From Streptomyces sp. NBC_00572 (GTDB lineage: Bacteria; Actinomycetota; Actinomycetes; Streptomycetales; Streptomycetaceae), in assembly GCF_026341815.1 (NCBI RefSeq), contig NZ_JAPENX010000001.1:6138001-6202000 (forward strand): DNA of 64,000 nucleotides. Direction: 5' to 3'. The notes under the pieces are model-generated. The model was given only the letters and a program-made list of their open reading frames with translations. It did no database searches and was not told the origin of the DNA. Both the position numbers and the translations under genes were made by a program. Of the stretch, positions 27,860 to 36,049 are shown one piece after another. The number at the start of each line of letters is the position of its first letter. Position 1 is the stretch's first letter.

Positions 27860-28822
27860 ATGGACGGAGCCACAACCCGCCCCGGCCCCAGCAGGGTCGT
27901 CGTCGGCGTCGACGGATCACTGTCCGCACGCTCGGCGGTGATGTGGGCGGCAGCGGAGGCGGCGCTGCGGGGCAGCACTCTCTTCCTCGTCCATGCAGCT
28001 GACACGGACAGACAGGCCCAGTCTCTGTCCCAGGTGGAGATCGTCAGGAGTCGGCAGGCGGGAAGGGAACTACTCGACCGGACCGCCGAGGCGATCACGG
28101 CGCGCCACCCCGAGCTGACGGTCGTCACGGAACTCACCGATGGTGGGGCCCCCGACGGTCTGCGTCGCGCCGCCGCCCAGACCGGCACGATCGTCGTCGG
28201 ACACCGGGGCCTCGGCGGGTTCACCTCACTGTTGCTCGGATCGGTCGGTCTTGAGGTCGCGGCCGGCGCCACCACGCCCGTGGTCGTGGTGCGCGGTACC
28301 GCGGAGCCCGTCGAGGCCGGCGTGGTTCTCGCGGCGGTGCGGGACGAGGCCGACGTGGGATGTGCCCGCGTGGGGGCACGCGAAGCCCTGCTGCGCAAGG
28401 TACCCCGGCGGCTCCTGCACATCCGGAGTGCCGGGCTGTCCGCCCGCTCACGGGCCGCGCTGCCCCACGGTGACGACGAGATAGCCCGCGATCACGTACG
28501 CGTACTGTCCTCGCTCTCGGAACGGGTCCGGGAGGAGTTCCCGGGACTCACCGTGCACGCCGACGGACAGAAGGGCCGCGGTGTGCCCGGGGCCCTCGTG
28601 GACGCGTCGCACCACGCAGACCTTCTGGTCGTCGGTGGCCGGCGTTCGCCCGGATACCTCGGACCGACCATCGGCCGGACCACGCTGAGCCTGCTGCAGC
28701 ACGCCCACTGCCCCGTGGAGCTCATCCCCCGGCAAGGGCCCGGACACGGGAGCACGTCACGCAGGAGACGCCCTACCTCGTGGTCGGCGTCGACGGCAGC
28801 GAGTCCTCACGGGCCGCCCTGA
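27860..28822 (+). CDS. Universal stress protein A2 with aberrant C-terminus (320 aa)
   Basis: Two UspA domains (about residues 10-148 and 155-292), paralogous to USP A1: both share VVVGVDGS-SAR-AV-WAA and LVHAADTDR, glycine motif GHRGLGGFTSLLLGSVG and the C-terminal HAHCPVELIP. Homology stops near residue 293; the remaining Ser/Arg-rich tail comes from reading out of frame through a fragment of the neighbouring USP B2, so the natural stop was lost by a deletion. Start ATG 27860 behind GAGGAG. Two box pairs lie upstream. Confidence 0.87.
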   Translation: MDGATTRPGPSRVVVGVDGSLSARSAVMWAAAEAALRGSTLFLVHAADTDRQAQSLSQVEIVRSRQAGRELLDRTAEAITARHPELTVVTELTDGGAPDGLRRAAAQTGTIVVGHRGLGGFTSLLLGSVGLEVAAGATTPVVVVRGTAEPVEAGVVLAAVRDEADVGCARVGAREALLRKVPRRLLHIRSAGLSARSRAALPHGDDEIARDHVRVLSSLSERVREEFPGLTVHADGQKGRGVPGALVDASHHADLLVVGGRRSPGYLGPTIGRTTLSLLQHAHCPVELIPRQGPGHGSTSRRRRPTSWSASTAASPHGPP

Positions 28823-29058
28823 CCTGGTCCTTCGAGGAGGCGGACCTCCGGCGTTGCGCCCTGCGGGCCGTCGCCGTCTGGCAGCCCCCCGTCTTCACCC
28901 TGCACAGCGGTGACACGCTGTTCTCCGCCGAACGCCGCCTGCTCTCGGAGACCACCGCTGGCTGGGCGGAGAAACACCCCGACGTCCGGCTCACCCACGA
29001 GGTGCGCGTCGGTTCGCCCGTCGAGACGCTCGCGGACGCCGCCGAACACGCACTGGGC
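28762..29058 (+). pseudogene. USP B2 remnant (N-terminal half of the second UspA domain only)
   Basis: In a frame different from USP A2 the DNA reads TPYLVVGVDGSESSRAALTW, then LRAVAVWQPP and HPDVRLTHEVRVGSPVET, matching the second domain of USP B1 (7752) step by step. The whole first domain and the ATP-motif end of the second are absent. After 29058 similarity ends; another frame briefly gives a hydrophobic IALACATAGFVAARVV, possibly a relic of another gene. It is best read as the product of deletions on both sides. Confidence 0.7.
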
Positions 29059-29227
29059 GGGCGCTGGGATCGCTCTCGCGTGCGCGACCGCCGGATTCGT
29101 CGCGGCCCGCGTCGTGCGGACCGTCTTCCACCCAGGCGGCCCGACAGGAACGGGTGGTTCATCCGGACTACGGTGAAAGTGCGCGCTTCGGGTGCAGCCC
29201 GTGCGCTCGATGCAGCCGGAGGTCTCG

Positions 29228-30952
29228 ATGGGCCGGGAGGACACCAAGTCCGCAGGTGCACGGCTGCGACTGGACGAGCTGCTCGACGAGGTCCAGGTGC
29301 GTATCGACGAGGTGCGTGGCACCAGGGACCGGCTCAACGGGCTCCTCGAAGCCGTCATGTCCGTGGGCCGTGAACTGGAGCTGCCGCAGGTGCTGCGCGG
29401 CATCGTGGAGTCCGCCGTGACTCTGGTGGATGCCGAGTACGGAGCCCTGGGCGTCATCGGTGACGACCGGAAGCTCTCCGAATTCCTCCCCATCGGCATC
29501 GACGACGAACTCCGTGAGCGGATCGGCGCGCTACCGTCCGGACACGGCATCCTCGGCGAGCTGATCCGCAACCCGAAGGCGCTGCGCCTCGCCGCGCTGT
29601 CCGAGCACCCGGCCTCGTACGGCTTCCCGGCCCATCATCCGCCGATGCACACGTTCCTGGGCGTCCCCATCCGGGTCCGCGACGAAGTGTTCGGCAACCT
29701 CTACCTCACGGAGAAGCGCGGAGGAGCCGACTTCGACGCCGAGGACGAGGCCGTCGTGACGACCCTGGCCGTGGCGGCCGGCATCGCCATCGAGAACGCC
29801 CGCCTCTACGAGGAGGGCCGCCTGCGCCAGCGCTGGCTGGCCGCCAGCTCCGACTTCACCAGTGCCCTCCTGTCCGGTGCGGAGGAGAGCGAGGTCCTCG
29901 GCGGGATGCTGGAGCAGGCGGTGGACATCGCGGGGGCCGACATGGGGGTCTTCTACCTGGTCGGACCGGGCGGCGAGCTGCGGGGCTCGCTGGCCAGCGG
30001 CGAGGGCGCCGAAACGCACCGGGGTGTCGTCCTCCCGAACACCGAAGGAACCCTGGTCGAGGCCGCCCTCGCGCAGGACGGTCTGGTCACGGTCGCCGAC
30101 GTCGAGAACGAACCGACCATCACGATGCAGACCGAACGGTGGAAGGGGTACGGACCGGCAGTGGCCGTCGCGGTCGGCACCAAGGAGCAACTTAGAGGGG
30201 TGCTGATCCTCGCGCGGTGTCACGGGCGGCCCGCCTTCACGACGGCCGAGGTCACCGCGCTTCCCGGATTCGCGGGCCAGGCGGCCCTGGCGCTCGAACT
30301 GGCCGACGGCCGTCGTGACGCCGAACAGGTGAGCCTTCTGGAGGACCGCGACCGGATCGCCCGAGACCTCCACGATCTGGCGATCCAGCGCTTGTTCGCC
30401 ACGGGGATGACGCTGCAGAGCGCCCGGCGCTTCGTCGAGCACCCGGAGGCCGTGGACCGATTGACCCGGGCCATCGACGACCTCGACGCCACCATCAAGA
30501 TCATCCGATCGACCATCTTCGGCCTCCGGGAACACGACACTCCGGGAAGTGCCCCGAGACTGCGAAACCGCGTGGTCAAGGCCGTGGACTCGGCTGCGTC
30601 GATGCTCGGATTCGCTCCGGCGCTGCGTATGGAGGGCCTGATCGACACCGACGTACCGACGGAAGCGGCCGAGGAGGTGCTCGCAGTCCTCGGGGAAGCG
30701 CTCACCAATGTGGCACGGCACGCCCGGGCCCGAAGGGCGGAGGTGTCGGTCGTGGCCGACGAGGGCGTGCTGGCGGTGACGGTGAGAGACGACGGCGTCG
30801 GCATACCGCACGGTGGCAGCCGCAGCGGACTGCAGAACCTGTCCGAACGGGCCGAGCGGCTGGGCGGCACGCTTTCGGTCCACGCGCGAGCGGCGCCGGG
30901 CAGCGGCACGGTCCTCGAGTGGAGGATCCCACTCCCGACCGAGCGGGAATGA
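29228..30952 (+). CDS. devS: DevS/DosS-like GAF-GAF sensor histidine kinase (574 aa)
   Basis: Soluble oxygen/redox sensor kinase. GAF-A spans about residues 50-190 and contains AHHPPMHTFLGVPIRVRDEV; His137 matches the heme ligand His149 of M. tuberculosis DevS. GAF-B spans about 215-360. The dimerisation/phosphotransfer block RDRIARDLHDLAIQRLF puts the phospho-histidine at His382, and an ATPase domain (DDGVGIPHGG, SGLQNLSERA) closes the protein. Length is close to DevS (578). ATG 29228 is preferred over GTG 29192 because GGAGG lies at 29218-29222. It converges on its likely partner regulator, with 6 bp between the stops. Confidence 0.93.
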   Translation: MGREDTKSAGARLRLDELLDEVQVRIDEVRGTRDRLNGLLEAVMSVGRELELPQVLRGIVESAVTLVDAEYGALGVIGDDRKLSEFLPIGIDDELRERIGALPSGHGILGELIRNPKALRLAALSEHPASYGFPAHHPPMHTFLGVPIRVRDEVFGNLYLTEKRGGADFDAEDEAVVTTLAVAAGIAIENARLYEEGRLRQRWLAASSDFTSALLSGAEESEVLGGMLEQAVDIAGADMGVFYLVGPGGELRGSLASGEGAETHRGVVLPNTEGTLVEAALAQDGLVTVADVENEPTITMQTERWKGYGPAVAVAVGTKEQLRGVLILARCHGRPAFTTAEVTALPGFAGQAALALELADGRRDAEQVSLLEDRDRIARDLHDLAIQRLFATGMTLQSARRFVEHPEAVDRLTRAIDDLDATIKIIRSTIFGLREHDTPGSAPRLRNRVVKAVDSAASMLGFAPALRMEGLIDTDVPTEAAEEVLAVLGEALTNVARHARARRAEVSVVADEGVLAVTVRDDGVGIPHGGSRSGLQNLSERAERLGGTLSVHARAAPGSGTVLEWRIPLPTERE

Positions 30953-30958
30953 GGGCTT

Positions 30959-31645
30959 CTACGTCCCCTCGCGGTCGTGCTCGTGGACCTGCGCGGCGAT
31001 GACGGCCGCTTGTACGCGGCGCTCCACGCCGAGCTTGCCGAGCAGCCGGGAGATGTGGTTCTTGACGGTCTTCTCGGACAGATAGAGCCGCTTTGCGATC
31101 TGCCGGTTGGTGAGCCCCTCGCCGATGAGGTCGAGTACGGACCGCTCCCGCTCGGACAGCACCGCAAGCCGCGCGTCCTCCGGCGGCTTCGCCGTCTCGG
31201 GGTCCCTGAGCGAGTGCATCAGCCGGGCGGTGGTGGCCGGGTCGAGCATCGACTGACCGGTGGCCACGGTCCGTACCGCCGACACCAGATCCGACCCCTT
31301 GATCTGCTTGAGGACGTACCCCGAGGCCCCCGCCATGATCGCGTCCAGAAGAGCGTCCTCGTCGTCGAACGACGTCAGCATCAGGCAGGCCACCTCAGGC
31401 ATCCGTGAGCGCAGCTCCCGGCACACCGAGATGCCGTCTCCGTCGGGCAGGCGCACGTCGAGGACCGCCACGTCCGGCCGAAGGGCGGGGCCCCTGGCCA
31501 GCGCCTGCTCCGCCGTCGCCGCCTCGCCGACCACTTCCATGTCGGGCTCGTCGTCGATCAGGTCGCGAAGGCCCCGGCGGACGACCTCGTGGTCGTCGAC
31601 GAGGAAGACCCGCGTGGGTGCGGTGGCTGTCGGCAGATCGGACAT
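30959..31645 (-). CDS. devR: DevR/DosR-like LuxR-family response regulator (228 aa)
   Basis: Receiver domain (about residues 10-125; acidic pocket VDDHE, phospho-Asp in VAVLDVRLPDGDG, then KQIKGSD) followed by a NarL/LuxR helix-turn-helix (about 155-220: LSERERSVLDLIGEGLTNRQ and RLYLSEKTVKNHISRLL), the layout of DosR. It should bind the GGGRCC-type boxes found in front of many genes here. ATG 31645 (MSDLPTATAP) is chosen; a longer frame lacks homology. It is convergent with devS rather than in one operon, unlike mycobacterial devR-devS. Confidence 0.93.
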   Translation of the reverse strand: MSDLPTATAPTRVFLVDDHEVVRRGLRDLIDDEPDMEVVGEAATAEQALARGPALRPDVAVLDVRLPDGDGISVCRELRSRMPEVACLMLTSFDDEDALLDAIMAGASGYVLKQIKGSDLVSAVRTVATGQSMLDPATTARLMHSLRDPETAKPPEDARLAVLSERERSVLDLIGEGLTNRQIAKRLYLSEKTVKNHISRLLGKLGVERRVQAAVIAAQVHEHDREGT

Positions 31646-31696
31646 GGCGATCCCTGCGGTCGGTGGGCTCGTATCCGCCCCCACAAGGATTGTCCG

Positions 31697-32335
31697 TCAT
31701 GCAGCGTCTTCGTGGGCGCCGAGATCCATCCGTACGTCGACGACACCCTCCACCGTTCGCACGGCGCGGGCGAGCAGCGGAACCAGCGACCGGTCGGCGA
31801 GCGCACCGTGAAGGGTGGCCACGCCCTCCCGTACGGAGACGTCCAGCCCTGCCGGGGCAGGGCGCTCACCCAGGACGGAACGGCGGATCTCCTCCTCGAT
31901 CTCGCCGTCCGTACGGAGGAACACCTTGAGCAGGTCGCTCCGGCTGACGACCCCCTCCAGCATCCCGATGTCGTTCACCACCGGCAGCCGCTTCACCTTC
32001 CGCGTGGCCATGATCCGTGCCGCCTCAGCGAGCGTGGCGTCCGCGTGAACGGTCACGGCCGGGCTCGACATGAGCTCCCCAGCCCGCAGGGCTCCGGCCT
32101 TGGCCGCCTCGCCGAATTCGCCCGGGCGAGGCTCGTCGAGCCGGAACTCCTCCTTCGGCAGAAGATCCGCCTCCGACACGACTCCGACGACACGGCCCTC
32201 TCCCTCGAGGACAGGAAGGGCACTCACCTTCCACTGGTCCAAGAGCGCGACGATCTCTTTGTAGGGCGCGTCACGGCCGATCGCGATGGCGGTGTGGGTC
32301 ATGACGTCGCTGACGGTGTAGCGCGAGGCAGGCAT
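31697..32335 (-). CDS. CBS-CBS-BON protein 6 (212 aa)
   Basis: CBS at about residues 8-60 and 92-147 (VKRLPVVNDIGMLEGVVSRS), BON about 155-205 (VSVREGVATLHGALADRS). It shares the longer CBS linker and MPASRYTVSDVMTH-like start with copy 4. ATG 32335. It is upstream of devR on the same strand with a 51-bp gap and downstream of the cNMP-binding gene (27-bp gap), so the three may form one transcript: cNMP-binding protein, CBS-BON 6, DevR-like regulator. Confidence 0.88.
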   Translation of the reverse strand: MPASRYTVSDVMTHTAIAIGRDAPYKEIVALLDQWKVSALPVLEGEGRVVGVVSEADLLPKEEFRLDEPRPGEFGEAAKAGALRAGELMSSPAVTVHADATLAEAARIMATRKVKRLPVVNDIGMLEGVVSRSDLLKVFLRTDGEIEEEIRRSVLGERPAPAGLDVSVREGVATLHGALADRSLVPLLARAVRTVEGVVDVRMDLGAHEDAA

Positions 32336-32362
32336 GACGTTCTCCGGGATGTGGACGAGGGC

Positions 32363-32821
32363 CTACAGGCCGCTGCCGTGCGGGGCATACAGATCGAGCA
32401 GCCGCACTCGGGCGGAGACGAGGCGACGAGCGAGGGTCTGCCCGACGAGGTGCCCGAGGGCGGAGCCAAGGCCCGGATCGGCGTCCATCATCATGCGCAC
32501 GGCCACCGCGTCGAACTCGTACGCCCGCACTCGTGTCATGGCCTCCGCCCCGGAGTGCCAGCGATAGGGGGCGAACAGCCATGACCATCCGAGCAGCTCA
32601 CCCGCGTTCACGGTGTCGATCACCGCCGGCTGTGTGCCAGGCACCGAGACGTCCAAGGTGACCGTGCCCGTCCGCAGGATCCAGAAGCGCTGGGCGGGAT
32701 CGCCCTCCTCGAACAGCCGGGTGCTTTCAGGGAGGTCCACCGGGCGGGCGCATGCCATCAGGCGGTCATGTGGGTCGGCGGACAGAGCCGTCGCGAGCCG
32801 AGGGGAAGGAACAGAGTTCAT
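32363..32821 (-). CDS. Cyclic-nucleotide-binding-domain protein without HTH (152 aa)
   Basis: A stand-alone cNMP-binding beta-roll (about residues 15-125): ESTRLFEEGDPAQRFWILRTG, then VNAGELLGWSWLFAPYRW. A helical tail follows but no winged helix as in Crp. It may sense a nucleotide or act as a regulatory subunit. ATG 32821 has GAGGAGG upstream; the open frame extends 48 codons further into DNA that carries a DevR-like box. Family is clear, ligand unknown. Confidence 0.85.
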   Translation of the reverse strand: MNSVPSPRLATALSADPHDRLMACARPVDLPESTRLFEEGDPAQRFWILRTGTVTLDVSVPGTQPAVIDTVNAGELLGWSWLFAPYRWHSGAEAMTRVRAYEFDAVAVRMMMDADPGLGSALGHLVGQTLARRLVSARVRLLDLYAPHGSGL

Positions 32822-32880
32822 CGGGGACCTCCTCGTCGGTGTCCGCATCCAGTTTCCGCTCCACTTCACGGGGAGAGGGA

Positions 32881-32895
32881 GGGCCGGATGGCCCC
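32881..32895. promoter_or_regulatory. Single DevR-like box upstream of the cNMP-binding gene
   Basis: GGGCCGGATGGCCCC is a near-perfect palindrome 60 bp upstream of ATG 32821. No partner box is visible at 20 bp. If active, it would place the devR-containing transcript under its own control. Confidence 0.55.
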
Positions 32896-33238
32896 CTCTT
32901 CGTACCTCGTGGCGTGGGAGCTTCTGCGGCTGTCGATCTGATGCCGTACACCGAGGCCGACGCACTCGGGTGGCGCGGTCGTCGAGGCCGGCGCCGATGC
33001 CCGGGCGCTTGTCGATCAGTCGGGTGGTGGCGTGGCCGATAACGTTGACGTGTGGGGGAGTGCTCCAAGGTCACGCAGCGGTCGAAGGCGTCGATGAACA
33101 TGCTGGGTCAGTCTCAGATCGCGGCCGGTGCTCAATTCGGTGCCGCGCAGCAGCCGCATCGGGTGGTGCATGCCGTCCTGCACGGGCCGGCCGGTGCATG
33201 GTCGACGGCCGCTTGGTCCGGCCGCTGGGCGCCCGCTG
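32896..33238. other. Gene-free stretch, possibly degenerate coding DNA
   Basis: Several short open frames occur on both strands but none shows a family, ribosome site or consistent codon use. One minus-strand frame (about 33120-33180) reads GMHHPMRLLRGTELSTG, which may be a relic; I cannot name it. Confidence 0.3.
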
Positions 33239-33679
33239 TCATGCCCCGCGTGAACGGCTGCCCGCGGAGGGCGGCCCGGGGGGTTCCTCGAGGATGCTCC
33301 AGGCGACCGGCCCCAACAGGTCGGCCAGCCGCTGGAACACGTCGATGAGCATGTCGTCGACGGTCAGCATGCCCACGACCCGCTGACCGTCGAGTACGGG
33401 CAGACGCCGGAACCCGGATCCACGGAAGGTCCGGTAGGCCGCGTGGATGTCGTCCGTGACGCTTACGGTGACGACGGGCGAGGTCATCAGCGAATCCACC
33501 GCGTCGTTCGCGTCCAGGCCCCCGGCGAGGGCACCCAGCGCGAGGTCGCGGTCGGTGACGATGCCGCGGAGGGTCCCGCCCTCGGTCACCAGTACGGAGC
33601 CGACTCCGTACTCGGCCATCTCACGGGCCACATGGCGCAGCGGTGTTCCTGTCGTTACGGACACCGCCGGATGGCTCAT
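33239..33679 (-). CDS. CBS-pair protein without BON domain (146 aa)
   Basis: Two CBS domains (about residues 1-55 and 63-120: GVGSVLVTEGGTLRGIVTDRDLAL and RRLPVLDGQRVVGMLTVDDML, abbreviated here), then a C-terminal tail. The N-terminus MSHPAVSV begins inside what is normally the first CBS strand, and a stop codon lies only 15 bp upstream in frame, so the first residues of the domain may have been lost. ATG 33679 has only a weak ribosome site. Confidence 0.7.
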   Translation of the reverse strand: MSHPAVSVTTGTPLRHVAREMAEYGVGSVLVTEGGTLRGIVTDRDLALGALAGGLDANDAVDSLMTSPVVTVSVTDDIHAAYRTFRGSGFRRLPVLDGQRVVGMLTVDDMLIDVFQRLADLLGPVAWSILEEPPGPPSAGSRSRGA

Positions 33680-33800
33680 CGCCTCGGATACTCACGAACT
33701 CCTGCTGTCCCAGGGATTGTAGGCGCCGGCCGATGACGGGCCCGGGCGATGGGTGAGTCGTGGCGTGGGCCTGGTCGTGGACGGCCGCATCCGCGTCGTC

Positions 33801-35387
33801 CTAGTCCGCCGTCATGTAAGGCCGCCGGAAGACCAAGGGGCTGGAGCCGAAAGGGCGTACCGCCGACAGCGCTTGGGCGACAGCGGCCTCCAGGGGACCG
33901 CTCGTGTCGATCGCGACAGCCTCTGCCCAGGGCGGCTCCCGCTCGGCCATGGCGGTGGCTACGCCGAGGTCGGCGTCTGACGGTCCGGCGGCCCGTGTGC
34001 CGAGGCGGGCTGCCGTCGTGTCGTACGGGACCTGGCAGTGCAGGGCTACGAGGTCGGCGCTCGTTCGTTCGGCCACGAGCCGGGCGGCTTCGCGCTGCCT
34101 CCCGTCCGACCAGCTGGCGTCCAGGACGACGGATTCGCCACGGGACAGCAGGGTGGATGCGCGCTCGAGCAGGGCCGCGTAGGTGTGGTCGCTCCATTCG
34201 GGTGTGTAGAGGCCCTCGCCGTACGGAGCGGGAGCGGGCCGGTCGACAGGGATGCCCGCGAGTTCCTTGCGGAGACGGTCGCTGCTGAGCAGGGTGACGC
34301 CCAAGCGGTCGGCCAGCGCGCCGGAGAGCGTGGATTTGCCGCTGCCGGGGAGCCCTCCCACGAGCGTGAGGCTGATGACGGAGGCCCGCAGGTGACGCAG
34401 AGTCGTCGTGATGAGGTGCTGTGCGGCTGGGGCGGCACCGGGCGCGCCTTGGCCTGCTTGGATCAAGGCCACCTTGGCGCGGACGAAGGCGCGGTAGGCG
34501 ACGTAGTGGTGGTGCAGTGAGGGGGGTGAGGGGTCCCCGGAGTACTCGCTGTAGCGGGCGAGGAAGAATGCCGCGGCTTCTGGTGCGTCGAGCTGTTCGA
34601 GGTCCATGGCGAGGAAGGCGGCGTCGTCGAGGGCGTCGACGTAGCGGAGGTGGTCGTCGAACTCCAGGCAGTCCAGCACCCGGGGGCCGTCGTCGAGGCA
34701 GAAGATGTCGTCGGCGAGTAGGTCGCCGTGTCCGTCGACGATCCGGCCCTCTTCGATGCGCATGTCGAACAACGACTCGCGGCCGGCGAGGTAGCGGCGG
34801 ACCAGTTCCTCGATCTCCTCCACGCCCTCGGGCGCGTGGCCATCCGCATCGAGCGCACGGACCTGTGCGAAGCTCGCCTCCCAGCGGGAGGACAATGCGT
34901 CCCGCGTGCCCTGCGCGTCCACGTCCGGAGTGCGGACCGCCTTCGCGTGGTGCGTGGCGAGCAGCCGGGCGACGGCCCGCAGCGCATCCTCGACAACAGC
35001 ACCCTCCCGTACGAGCCGGGCCAGGCGGCGCTCCGCCGGCATGCGGCGCATCACCACGAGAGGTTCGGGTGATGCCGAGTGCGGGACACTCAACTCGCCC
35101 ACGCCCAGGTAGACGTCGGGGGCGAAGCGACGGTTGAGAGCGACCTCCCGCTCGCACGCCACCCGCCGCGCCTCAACGGTGGTGTAGTCCAGGAACGTCA
35201 GGTCCACCGGCTTCTTGAGCTTGTAGGCCCGCTCGCCGACGAAGAACACCACTGCGGTGTGGGTCTCGCATACCTCCGCCCGCGGAAGCGAGCCGGCGCC
35301 GGTGCCGGAGGCGGCGGTCCGTAGCACGGACGCGTCGTCCTGACGCGCTGACGTGATCGCCTCCCCGAGGCGGTTCGACTCAGCCAT
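33801..35387 (-). CDS. Rv2004c-like phosphotransferase / P-loop kinase fusion (528 aa)
   Basis: The N-terminal two thirds are an aminoglycoside-phosphotransferase-like kinase fold (THTAVVFFVGERAYKLKKPV lysine region; DGHGDLLADDIFCLDD catalytic loop). The C-terminal third is an AAA/zeta-toxin-type P-loop kinase (LVGGLPGSGKSTLSGALADR). The same fusion, Rv2004c, is in the M. tuberculosis DosR regulon; its substrate is unknown. ATG 35387 lacks a strong ribosome site, but the stop of the truncated USP upstream overlaps it by 8 bp, which suggests coupling. Confidence 0.88.
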   Translation of the reverse strand: MAESNRLGEAITSARQDDASVLRTAASGTGAGSLPRAEVCETHTAVVFFVGERAYKLKKPVDLTFLDYTTVEARRVACEREVALNRRFAPDVYLGVGELSVPHSASPEPLVVMRRMPAERRLARLVREGAVVEDALRAVARLLATHHAKAVRTPDVDAQGTRDALSSRWEASFAQVRALDADGHAPEGVEEIEELVRRYLAGRESLFDMRIEEGRIVDGHGDLLADDIFCLDDGPRVLDCLEFDDHLRYVDALDDAAFLAMDLEQLDAPEAAAFFLARYSEYSGDPSPPSLHHHYVAYRAFVRAKVALIQAGQGAPGAAPAAQHLITTTLRHLRASVISLTLVGGLPGSGKSTLSGALADRLGVTLLSSDRLRKELAGIPVDRPAPAPYGEGLYTPEWSDHTYAALLERASTLLSRGESVVLDASWSDGRQREAARLVAERTSADLVALHCQVPYDTTAARLGTRAAGPSDADLGVATAMAEREPPWAEAVAIDTSGPLEAAVAQALSAVRPFGSSPLVFRRPYMTAD

Positions 35388-35580
35388 GGGGACGGCTGAA
35401 TGAACCGAACACTGTCGGCGCGAACTCCGAGGCCGCCCTGAGCAGGGCGTGCCGGGCGTCGTCGGCAATCGGGTTGCCGGCGATCACGAGGCCCGGGTGG
35501 AGCTCCTGGTCGGCGGCCCAGCGAGCGGCGGCCATGCTTTCGGGTGAGCCGTCGAGGCCGACCGTGACGAATGGATCCAT
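35380..35580 (-). pseudogene. Truncated universal stress protein (66 aa)
   Basis: ATG 35580 behind CGGAGA begins MDPFVTVGLDGSPESMAAAR, a clean Usp N-terminus, but after WAADQ the sequence jumps to ELHPGLVIAGNPIADDARHA, part of the end of a Usp domain, and stops at residue 66 without the glycine motif. More than half of the domain is missing. It may still be translated, because its stop overlaps the start of the Rv2004c-like gene and could deliver ribosomes to it. Confidence 0.7.
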
Positions 35581-35760
35581 GGCGACTGTCTCCGTCTCGT
35601 ACGACTCCGGGATGGACGGACGGGTGGACATCGGCAGCCCACGGCCGACGCTCACGTCCCTCACCCCCGAGGAGTACCGCACATCGTCGTGCCGCGCATG
35701 CGGGCGGCGTGGAGACCCGGCTCGGAAGCGGGGTGGGCCTGGTCCCGGGCGCTGCCGTGC

Positions 35761-35868
35761 GAGCCCTTGTCCGGGGCAGGCGAGGCCGGGCACTCCACGG
35801 TCGGCATCGTCCTCGCAGCCGTCGCCCTGGCCCTGATGCCGTTCCTGTCCGCCGCCCCGCGCCGCCCC
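35761..35868 (+). pseudogene. Fragment of a cation-efflux-type transporter
   Basis: The plus strand reads GEAGHSTVGIVLAAVALALM followed by PFLSAAPRR, which resembles one helix of actinomycete cation-diffusion-facilitator-like transporters (GHEAEHSTVGIVLAALS type, from memory). No start, no further helices. The rest of the 469-bp gap 35581-36049 holds nothing else that I can recognise. Confidence 0.4.
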
Positions 35869-36049
35869 GCGCCGCGCCGGACGCGAACGGCCCGGCGCCT
35901 GGTCCTCTGGGCGCTGCCCGGCGTCATTGCCGGTACCCGCCTTCCGGGTCCTCGCCCTCCCCGGCCCTGTTCGCCGCGCGGGGCGACGGTGAACAGGGCG
36001 GGGGACGGGTGCGCTGATGGCGCCCCTGTGGGCCGTTGGCTGCCTGTTC

